Shown in pieces: positions 52,843-60,401 of a DNA stretch of 64,000 bases. Position 1 is the stretch's first letter; each line of letters opens with the position of its first letter. A program made the position numbers and the translations under genes. This stretch comes from an uncultured Ruminococcus sp. (GTDB lineage: Bacteria; Bacillota; Clostridia; Oscillospirales; Ruminococcaceae). The notes under the pieces were generated by a model, which saw only the letters and a program-made list of their open reading frames with translations, did no database searches and was not told where the DNA came from. The stretch lies in NCBI GenBank assembly GCA_947627625.1, contig CANQWR010000005.1:1-64000 (forward strand), in the 5' to 3' direction.

Positions 52843-55158
52843 ATGTCAGAACAGAAAATTTCAGTGAACGAACCCGATGAACTCTCCGCACCCTCAGACG
52901 GTGAAAAAGCCAATGCGGACAGCAATAAAAAATATATCCCGCTCGGTCTGTCGGACGACAGGGTGACTATGACAAACCCCGAAGATATTGGTGAAATGCG
53001 TTCGGGGAACTCCGTAAAGCCCGATGAGTCCGATTTGTACGACTTCTTTTCCGATGACAGTCTCCCGCAGATAAGGAGAATGAGCAACTCCACAAGGGCA
53101 AGAGAGGCTGAGGCTATGAAGAAAAACAGGAAAAAGAAAAAGCGTACGGTCTCTACAAATATTCCCTATGAGAAAGATACTCCCGACGGTGAATATATGT
53201 TTTCCCCGCCGAAGTTCAAAAAGAAAAAGCGTTCAAGAAAAAAGATAATTCAGGAAGCCGAAAGCCCCGAGGGCAGAAAAAATATAACGGACATTGTTCC
53301 TGCTCCGCCAAGAGAAGACACTAAAAAAAGCGGTGAGAGCGTAAAAACCGAAACCGAAGGCGTTACCGAAAAAAAGTCCGCAAAAAGGCGTATAGTCGAC
53401 TTCAACTATTACGGTGATGTTGAGGACGTCGGTCTCGATATAACGGAGCTGAAAAGTATTCTCTCGTCAAGAGTTATCCTCCTGACCTGCATTTTTATTT
53501 TCAGTTTCTATGTGACGGTCTGCAACCAGTTTGGTCTCGGAATAGTCGGCATACTCGACAAAAATGTCAATATATACGGTTTTTTGGGTGCAAATCTTCT
53601 GACAGGCATTCTCGCTATGGCTCTGTCCGCACCCGTCATATCAAAGGGAGCAAAAAACCTTGTGAAATTCAGGTCTGACGGGGATTCAATGTCCGCACTC
53701 TCCGCAATATCATGTGTAATCGGCAATATATCCGCATTTTTCAGCCCCGAAATGGCTATGTCGGACGTTATTCAGGTCTTCACGACAGTGGGGATAATGT
53801 CACTCCTGACAAATGCCGTCGGGAAACTCCTGATTTTAAGGCGTGCCGACAGAAATTTTGACTTTGTGTCGGAAAATTCGGGGAGATACGGCGTTGTCTA
53901 TGTAAAGGACGAAGAGCGTGCGGAACGTCTTACAAGGGGTGCTGTGGGGGATTTTCCAATACTGTGTGCCATGAAAAAGACCGACTTTATGACGGATTTT
54001 CTCAAATATACATACTCGGCGGACTTGGCTGATTCATACTGCAAATCGGCTGTACCGCTGTGTCTTATCGTTTCTGTGTTAGTCTCCTGCCTGCTGTCCT
54101 TTATGAGAATGGGCACACTCCTCTCGGCGGACTCCGTGGCTTTCGGTTTTTCAATATACACAATGTTCATATCCGCCTGTTCCTGTATAGGACTGCCCTT
54201 TGCGGTAAACGTACCTCTTGAAAGAGTATCCGCAAAGACGCTCCGGAATGGCGGTATAATGCTCGGATACCAGAGTGTGGACGATTTATATGACGTGAAC
54301 TCGGTTCTTATTGATGCGGGAAAAATTTTCCCCGACGGCTCTGTGAGTGTCTCTGCCGTAAAAATATTCTCAAATATAAAAACGGACGAAGCTATGCTCG
54401 AAGCCGCAAGTCTCGCCCACGCCGCAGGGAGTATAGTCTACCAGATATTCAGTGACGTTGTTGCGGACAGTCTCGGCACTCTCTACAACGTCGACAACTT
54501 CTCCCTTGAGGAAAACGGCGGTTTTTGCGGTTGGATAAACAACAAGCGTGTACTCCTCGGCGGTCGTGAACTCATGAGCAGTCACAACATAGAGGGTGTC
54601 CCCACAAAGTCAAAAGAGGCGGAATATGCGGCATCTTGTCAGGAAGTTTTATATCTGTCCGTTTCGGGAAACCTCGCTGCTATGTTCATAATAGACGTTA
54701 AAGCGGACAGGGGCGTTAAAAACTGGATTCAGAAACTCAGCAGGAACAGGGTGTCAGTCATAATAAAGAGTACCGACAGTTTCCTGACCGCAAAGAAAAT
54801 ATCAAGACTTTTCTACATTCCGCAGGAACACGTCAGGATAATTCCCATGAAACTCCACGAAGATTTTGACGAGGAGACTAAGGACACCGTGAGACTTAGT
54901 GCGTCAATGGCTTGTTCGGGCAAATTCACCTCCCTTGCACAGCTTATAACGGGTACTAAAATTATACACTCCTCAGCCGTTGCAGGTCTCATCTGTCAGA
55001 CAGTCTCAATATTCATAGGTCTCGGAATATCACTTCTGCTGATACTCTCAAAGGCTTTTGAGTCCGATTATATCTATATGTCATCGTCCGCAATGATACT
55101 CTACCAGCTCATCTGTACCTTTATGACCATTGTGGCGGTGAGTCTGAAAAAACTCTGA
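52843..55158 (+). CDS. P1B-type ATPase homologue lacking catalytic motifs
   Basis: The 771-residue product has a charged, likely disordered N-terminus of about 205 residues rich in Lys and Glu, followed by a P1B-type ATPase layout. Membrane helices lie around 208-262 and 400-455. The CPC motif is changed to CSC (446-448), the phosphorylation site is DAGKIFPDG (from 491) instead of DKTGTLT, and the TGD motif reads STD near 643. The GDGxND hinge is missing. The N-domain-like WINNKRVLLGG and the final helix pair remain. It cannot form the phospho-enzyme and is probably a pseudo-transporter or scaffold. It lies 13 bases after rlmB. Confidence 0.8.
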   Translation: MSEQKISVNEPDELSAPSDGEKANADSNKKYIPLGLSDDRVTMTNPEDIGEMRSGNSVKPDESDLYDFFSDDSLPQIRRMSNSTRAREAEAMKKNRKKKKRTVSTNIPYEKDTPDGEYMFSPPKFKKKKRSRKKIIQEAESPEGRKNITDIVPAPPREDTKKSGESVKTETEGVTEKKSAKRRIVDFNYYGDVEDVGLDITELKSILSSRVILLTCIFIFSFYVTVCNQFGLGIVGILDKNVNIYGFLGANLLTGILAMALSAPVISKGAKNLVKFRSDGDSMSALSAISCVIGNISAFFSPEMAMSDVIQVFTTVGIMSLLTNAVGKLLILRRADRNFDFVSENSGRYGVVYVKDEERAERLTRGAVGDFPILCAMKKTDFMTDFLKYTYSADLADSYCKSAVPLCLIVSVLVSCLLSFMRMGTLLSADSVAFGFSIYTMFISACSCIGLPFAVNVPLERVSAKTLRNGGIMLGYQSVDDLYDVNSVLIDAGKIFPDGSVSVSAVKIFSNIKTDEAMLEAASLAHAAGSIVYQIFSDVVADSLGTLYNVDNFSLEENGGFCGWINNKRVLLGGRELMSSHNIEGVPTKSKEAEYAASCQEVLYLSVSGNLAAMFIIDVKADRGVKNWIQKLSRNRVSVIIKSTDSFLTAKKISRLFYIPQEHVRIIPMKLHEDFDEETKDTVRLSASMACSGKFTSLAQLITGTKIIHSSAVAGLICQTVSIFIGLGISLLLILSKAFESDYIYMSSSAMILYQLICTFMTIVAVSLKKL

Positions 55159-55162
55159 TTAC

Positions 55163-55203
55163 AGCCGTCAGCACCCAAAAAGACTATCAAAACGCTGACG
55201 GCT
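55163..55203 (+). promoter_or_regulatory. hairpin between the dead ATPase gene and the LCP gene
   Basis: A perfect ten-base stem (AGCCGTCAGC with GCTGACGGCT) with a 21-base loop lies 5 bases after the stop of the ATPase-like gene. There is no T-run, so it may be an mRNA processing or partial stop signal, not a full terminator. Confidence 0.55.
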
Positions 55204-55231
55204 CTTGTGTTGAATACGGAAAGGAGCAGTT

Positions 55232-56860
55232 ATGCAGACAAAAAATAATCACAGACACCACGAGGAAAATACCGACGACCAGAACACTATGGAGATACCC
55301 AAAACAACTGATGACGAGTATTTCAAAAATCCTCCGCAACAGCAGGAGAGTGCCGTAAAAAACAGTGCTCCGAAACCCTACCCGCAGCCGACAAGATTTC
55401 ACAACGACACATATAACCCACAGCAACAGCAACGGCAACAACAGCAAAGGACGGTACAAAATCAGCGGTCAAACTATGACAGAAATAATAATTACGGCAA
55501 TTACAACGGCGGCTATTACGGGGGAAGTCCACAGCCCTACCCTCAGCAAAACAACGGCAACTATTACGGCAGTCCCCCTCCGTATGCTCCCCAAAACTAC
55601 GGTTACGGGGGAAACCCTCAGCCGTACTATCCCGACTATGATGACTCCGCTCCCGAATATTACAGTCAGCAACAACAGCGTGAACAGTACTATGCGGAGA
55701 GGAGTCCCCAACAAAACAGGAGGTCAAGCAGTCCAAACTCGGGGAAAAGTTCCGGAAAGACTAAAAATTCTTCAAGTTCAAAGACAAAATCGAAATCAGG
55801 CTCAAATTCCTCAAAATCCAATCCGAAATCTTCAAAGTCAAGTTCAAAATCAAATAAAAGAAAATCCGCACCCGAACCGTCTCCAAAGAGAAAAAAGAAA
55901 AAAGGCGGTGGTTGTCTCGGCAGGATAGTTAAAAAAATAATCTCAACTCTGCTTGTGATATTTCTTATCCTGCTCGCCATATACTCCGCAATCGCTCTGT
56001 TCTTTATAGGCAAGGTGAACAAAGTCCCCATAGGAGAGCGTTCACGGAACAATAATGCCGTCAGCTCCGCCGAAATATCAAATGTACTCGTCATAGGAAG
56101 TGACGGCAGGAGTTCGGACGACAAGGGGCGTTCCGACACCATGATTCTCCTGTCCTTGAACCCCATAAAAAGACAGCTGACTATCACCTCTTTTATGCGT
56201 GACTGCTATGTCGAAATAGACGGCTACGGTTGGGACAAGCTGAACTCCGCTTACTCATACGGCGGTGCGGAACTGCTTATGGACACAATAGAGGGCAATT
56301 TCGGCATAAAAATAAATCACTATGTTCAGGTGAACTTCATGTCTTTTGCGTCCGTTATAGATGCCGTGGGGGGCGTGGACGTGGATATAACCGATGAGGA
56401 AGCTCAGGAGATAAATAATATACTCATTTCGGAAGTAAACGGTCTCATGGGAGACGGCGTTTCGGACGACCTTCTTTCGGGCGGCGGAGAAATCCACCTC
56501 AGCGGAAAACAGGCTCTCTCCTATGCAAGAATAAGATATGTCGGAAATGCAGACTTTGAACGCACTCAGCGACAGCGTTATCTTATGTCACAGCTTGCAA
56601 AGAACGCCATAAAAATAAAACCGTCCTCGATAGGCGACATAGCAAATAACGTCATGCCGCAGACTTCTTCCGATATGAACACGGCTCAGATGTACCTGCT
56701 ATCCCTGCAAATTCCTCTGTTTGCCGTCTACGACATACAGCAACTGAGGATTCCCTCCGACGGCACTTTCTACTCCGAATACAACGACAGCGGTGATGTC
56801 CTGCAAGTGGATTTGGACACAAATCACAAAATTATCAGACAACAGGTTTACGGCTATTGA
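55232..56860 (+). CDS. LCP-family protein with prion-like and Ser/Lys-rich N-terminus
   Basis: LytR-CpsA-Psr proteins attach teichoic acids or other glycopolymers to peptidoglycan. The 542-residue protein has a cytosolic N-terminus rich in Gln, Asn, Tyr, Pro and Gly (about 60-160), then a Ser/Lys-rich stretch (165-225) and a membrane helix (about 234-260). The LCP domain (about 285-540) shows GSDGRSSDDKGRSDTMIL, an Arg in SFMRDCYV, and KLNSAYSYGG. The N-terminal tail of about 230 residues is far longer than in most members. An AAGGAG site precedes the ATG. Confidence 0.9.
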   Translation: MQTKNNHRHHEENTDDQNTMEIPKTTDDEYFKNPPQQQESAVKNSAPKPYPQPTRFHNDTYNPQQQQRQQQQRTVQNQRSNYDRNNNYGNYNGGYYGGSPQPYPQQNNGNYYGSPPPYAPQNYGYGGNPQPYYPDYDDSAPEYYSQQQQREQYYAERSPQQNRRSSSPNSGKSSGKTKNSSSSKTKSKSGSNSSKSNPKSSKSSSKSNKRKSAPEPSPKRKKKKGGGCLGRIVKKIISTLLVIFLILLAIYSAIALFFIGKVNKVPIGERSRNNNAVSSAEISNVLVIGSDGRSSDDKGRSDTMILLSLNPIKRQLTITSFMRDCYVEIDGYGWDKLNSAYSYGGAELLMDTIEGNFGIKINHYVQVNFMSFASVIDAVGGVDVDITDEEAQEINNILISEVNGLMGDGVSDDLLSGGGEIHLSGKQALSYARIRYVGNADFERTQRQRYLMSQLAKNAIKIKPSSIGDIANNVMPQTSSDMNTAQMYLLSLQIPLFAVYDIQQLRIPSDGTFYSEYNDSGDVLQVDLDTNHKIIRQQVYGY

Positions 56861-56867
56861 TTTTGTG

Positions 56868-57430
56868 ACAGTGGGGGCGGGGGTGGAGTTCCTTGTGGGA
56901 GTTCAGGGAGGCAAGGTCCCCTGCTATTTATCGTTCCCTCCGTGGGAATAATTATGGGGGGTCTGGGGGGATTCTTCCCCCCAGCGGGGTCAAGGGGCGG
57001 AGCCCCTTGTGGGGGTTCAGGGGGCAAAGCCCCCTGCCCCTTATCGTTCCTAAAATAATTTATACTGCCTTACGGCATTGGGATTTGGGGGGCGTTGCCC
57101 CCCAAGCCCCCCACCAAAGGGGCAAAGCCCCTTTGGAAACCCATAATTAAATATTTTTAGTTGTGCGACTATTCAAGTTTTTGTTTATCATGGGAGTGTC
57201 TCCCCTATTCCTGATTGTTTCTTCTGTGGAATAATCATGGGGGGTTCGGGGGGACGGAGTCCCCCAGTGGGGGTTCAGGGGGCAAAGCCCCCTGCCCCTA
57301 ATAGTTCCAATTAAAATTTGCACAGCCCCCAAAAGTCCACAAGCCAAAGAATTTTCTAAAAAAATATAATTTTAATAAAATTATTTTTTGGACAAAGCCC
57401 CCTGCCTCCTATCGTTCCAATTAAAATTTG
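56868..57430. repeat. GC-rich modular hairpin repeat cluster (copies 7 and 8)
   Basis: This is the largest array. At least two full units and one partial unit lie between the LCP gene and the transglutaminase-dockerin gene. Features include GGGGGC-AAA-GCCCCC hairpins with CCCCTTATCGTTC tags, the complement of the AT-rich head seen at copy 4 (CCTAAAATAATTTATACTGC), GGGGGG-ATTCTT-CCCCCC hairpins, and CATGGGGGGTTCGGGG starts. No gene fits. Confidence 0.88.
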
Positions 57431-57544
57431 CACGAAATCCCCAACAGGAGTTCGGGAGCGTCTCAAATCGTTCACATAAAAAGTCTAAATAAAAAATTCA
57501 AATTTATAGATAAAGGGGAAAATATATTGACGGAGGTATGTTTT

Positions 57545-58864
57545 ATGAAAAACATCACAAAAAATCTCGTAGCTTTAGCCGTTGCCCTTGCGGTGTGTCC
57601 CGTGGGGGAGTGCCTCGGCACGTCCGCTGAAGATTCGCTCTTTGAGTACGGTTCTGTTGATTTGTCCGATATGGTAATGTTCTCGGACGAACTGACAGAT
57701 AATTCGTCCCAAACGGCAATACTCGCAAATTACAGCGACAATGCACACAATTTCGGCTACTATCTCGATGAAAACAATGTTGAGGTCTACAAAAAATTTA
57801 TGACGCTTGTAAACCCCTCTGACGAAAATTTCACGATAACTCTCCCCGAACCCGTCAGCTTTGAAGTGTCCTCACTGCCGAACTCTCCCGATTTTTCCGA
57901 AGAAGATATGAACTCTCTCAGGACTGCCGTTTTCTCAAGCTGTAAGCCCGGCTTTGACTCCGCTCTTTTCGACATTCCCGATATTTTCTGGCTCGATGAC
58001 ACGGGAATAGGTGTTGCAATAGGCAATATGACCTATCAGAGAAATAAAAAATACAACACTTATACCTGTACCGTAAAATCCCTGACTTTCAGTATCTCCC
58101 CGCTTGACAGCTTTGAATCTGTAGAGGAAATAGCGGAGTATAAAACTATTCTCAGCAATGCCGTGAACAGTTTCAGCCCACAGGGTGAGACAAGGTACGA
58201 AATGCTCATGAATATTCATGACCGCATGGCTCAGGATACTTTTTACAGCCTTGACGGAAAATTTTCAGGCTCTGCACTAAGTGTCCTCGCTGACGACACA
58301 GGTGCGGTCTGTGAGGGTTACTCAAAGGCTTTCAAACTCATGTGCGACACCCTCGACATACCGTGTGTACTCGTTTTCGGAAACTATGATGAGGAAAAAA
58401 ATACTGCACATATGTGGGATTACGTCATGATGGAGGACGGGAACTGGTACGCTGTCGACCTGACGTGGGATGACCTCGACGGCAAGGACGGTCTCGAATA
58501 TCAGCACGACTATTTTCTGAAAGGTTCGGAGAGTTTCAACACAAATCACACCCCCGAACCGAATTACGGTCTGACATACCTGACATATCCCGAACTGTCC
58601 GAAAAAGACTACTCCCCCGTGTCGGGAACTGTCACGACCGAACCCGTTACCGAAACTGCACCGACAACTTCATCTCAGGAAACTCCCGTCACTGTTATAG
58701 GCGACATAAACAGGGACGGCTCTATAAATACTGCCGACCTTGTAACCATTTCAAAAGTCCTCTTTGGACTGTCTGAACAGACTGACGACTGCGACATAAA
58801 CGGCGACTCCCGCTGTGATGTCTTTGACCTCACGGCTCTCCGACAGATTATAATTTCAATCTGA
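57545..58864 (+). CDS. secreted transglutaminase-like protein with dockerin
   Basis: The 439-residue protein has a signal peptide (about 1-28), a long N-terminal region without a known domain, and a transglutaminase-like core with Cys256 (GAVCEGYSKAF), His289 (HMWDYV) and Asp305 (VDLTWDD). A Thr-rich linker follows, and a C-terminal dockerin (386-439) with loops DINRDGSINTAD and DINGDSRCDVFD. Transglutaminase-like folds act as crosslinkers or peptidases. The dockerin suggests attachment to a cohesin on the cell surface. A GGAGG site marks the ATG. A longer frame has no support. Confidence 0.88.
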   Translation: MKNITKNLVALAVALAVCPVGECLGTSAEDSLFEYGSVDLSDMVMFSDELTDNSSQTAILANYSDNAHNFGYYLDENNVEVYKKFMTLVNPSDENFTITLPEPVSFEVSSLPNSPDFSEEDMNSLRTAVFSSCKPGFDSALFDIPDIFWLDDTGIGVAIGNMTYQRNKKYNTYTCTVKSLTFSISPLDSFESVEEIAEYKTILSNAVNSFSPQGETRYEMLMNIHDRMAQDTFYSLDGKFSGSALSVLADDTGAVCEGYSKAFKLMCDTLDIPCVLVFGNYDEEKNTAHMWDYVMMEDGNWYAVDLTWDDLDGKDGLEYQHDYFLKGSESFNTNHTPEPNYGLTYLTYPELSEKDYSPVSGTVTTEPVTETAPTTSSQETPVTVIGDINRDGSINTADLVTISKVLFGLSEQTDDCDINGDSRCDVFDLTALRQIIISI

Positions 58865-58997
58865 TTTCAATATAATTACTAAAATTACTGAAATTACTAA
58901 AAAATTTTCACTGAAAAATATGCGTCCACGCTCACCCTTTCTGCAAAATATAACAAAAATCACGCCGATTCGGTGACAGCATTTGTTATTTTGTCAC

Positions 58998-59026
58998 TTG
59001 AAAACTTTTCTGCACTGTGGTATAAT
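58998..59026 (+). promoter_or_regulatory. promoter of the aminotransferase gene
   Basis: TTGAAA, 17 bases, TATAAT with TGTGG before the -10 box. Its site also makes the longer frame of the downstream gene unlikely. Confidence 0.85.
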
Positions 59027-59074
59027 CTAAATGTAATCCAAATACAATCCGATTCAGAAAGGTGTTGCTGTAAA

Positions 59075-60355
59075 ATGAAATTATCCGAAATGAACAGAGA
59101 GGAACTATTGCAGTTTCGAGAGAAAAACGAGTCTCTCTATGCCGTTTTCAAGGCTCAAAATCTCAGCCTGAATATGTCAAGGGGAAACCCCTGCAAAGAA
59201 CAGCTCCAGCTCAGTCTTGATATGCTGAACGTCTTTGACGATGGCGACTTCATGAGTGAAAACGGTGTCGATGTCCGCAATTATGGCGTTCTTGACGGTA
59301 TACCGGAGGCAAAAAAACTGTTTTCGGATATGATTGGTGTCGAGGACGATGAGGTTATTATCTTCGGCAATTCAAGTCTCAACGCCATGTACTGGACAGT
59401 ACAGACGGCTTTCAACAAGGGCATTCTCGGAAGTCAGCCGTGGTCAAAGTACGACAGAGTGAAATTCCTCTGCCCCGTTCCCGGCTACGACAGACACTTC
59501 AAACTGACCGAATTTTTCGGAATCGAAATGATAAATATCCCCATGACACCGACAGGTCCCGATATGGATATGATCGAAAAACTTGTCTCGGAGGACGAAA
59601 CTGTCAAGGGAGTGTGGTGTGTACCGCAGTACTCAAACCCCGACGGCATATCCTACAGTGACGAAACCGTCAGACGTTTCGCAAATCTCAAACCAAAGGC
59701 AAAAGATTTCAGAATATTCTGGGACAACGCCTACTGTATCCACCACCTAACCGAAAACCCCTCCTATATTCTCAACATACTCGACGAGGCAAAAAAAGTC
59801 GGAAACGAGAATATTGTCTACATATTCGGCTCAACTTCAAAGATAACTTTCCCCGGAGCAGGTGTAGCAGTAATGGGTGCAAGCAGACAGAATGTTGAGG
59901 AACTCAAAAAATATCTCGGCATAAGCATTATAAGCTACGACAAAATGAACCAGCTCCGCCACGTCAAATTTTTCGGGAACTTTGACAACATGATTGAACA
60001 CATGAAAAAACACATGGAGATTATCGCTCCGAAATTCAGACTTGTGTGCGATATGTTGCAAAGGGAAATTGCCCCTCTCGGAATAGGTTCTTGGACTGAC
60101 CCCGAAGGCGGTTACTTTGTCTCTTTCAACTCCCTTGACGGCTGTGCAAAGAGAATAGTGAAACTCTGTAGCAAGGCAGGCGTGACACTCACCCCCGCAG
60201 GTGCTACTTTCCCGTACGGTGTTGATCCGCACGACAGAAATATAAGAATTGCCCCCACATATCCCCCTCTTGACGAACTCGAAAAGGCTATGGAACTGTT
60301 TGTGATATGTGTCAAGATAGCGAGTGCGGAAAAACTTCTCGGATATGTGAGGTGA
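59075..60355 (+). CDS. aspartate/alanine-type aminotransferase, class I-like
   Basis: A 426-residue PLP enzyme of the group typified by bacterial aspartate aminotransferases with NMSRGNPCKEQL near the N-terminus. The PLP lysine lies in FGSTSKITFPGAG, and the sheet Asp/Tyr in WDNAYCIHHL. The CSKAGVTLTPAGATFPYGVDP stretch is also typical. Aspartate is the probable substrate, but alanine or other specificities cannot be excluded. It is followed 46 bases later by aconitase. Confidence 0.88.
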   Translation: MKLSEMNREELLQFREKNESLYAVFKAQNLSLNMSRGNPCKEQLQLSLDMLNVFDDGDFMSENGVDVRNYGVLDGIPEAKKLFSDMIGVEDDEVIIFGNSSLNAMYWTVQTAFNKGILGSQPWSKYDRVKFLCPVPGYDRHFKLTEFFGIEMINIPMTPTGPDMDMIEKLVSEDETVKGVWCVPQYSNPDGISYSDETVRRFANLKPKAKDFRIFWDNAYCIHHLTENPSYILNILDEAKKVGNENIVYIFGSTSKITFPGAGVAVMGASRQNVEELKKYLGISIISYDKMNQLRHVKFFGNFDNMIEHMKKHMEIIAPKFRLVCDMLQREIAPLGIGSWTDPEGGYFVSFNSLDGCAKRIVKLCSKAGVTLTPAGATFPYGVDPHDRNIRIAPTYPPLDELEKAMELFVICVKIASAEKLLGYVR

Positions 60356-60401
60356 AAATATACACAGGCAAAACAAGACAAGTTAAGAAAGGATGATTAA
60401 A

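Noticed and set aside
52843-55158. Active copper or zinc exporting ATPase
   Set aside because: The phosphorylated Asp context, TGD, CPC and GDGxND motifs are all changed or missing.
55365-55928. Second frame of 187 codons in the low-complexity part of the LCP gene
   Set aside because: It arises from the repetitive CAA/AAC-rich sequence. The LCP frame continues into a conserved domain, this one does not.
56893-57347. Open frames of 66-85 codons in the largest repeat array
   Set aside because: Same repeat-derived sequence as at the other copies; no ribosome site or conserved domain.
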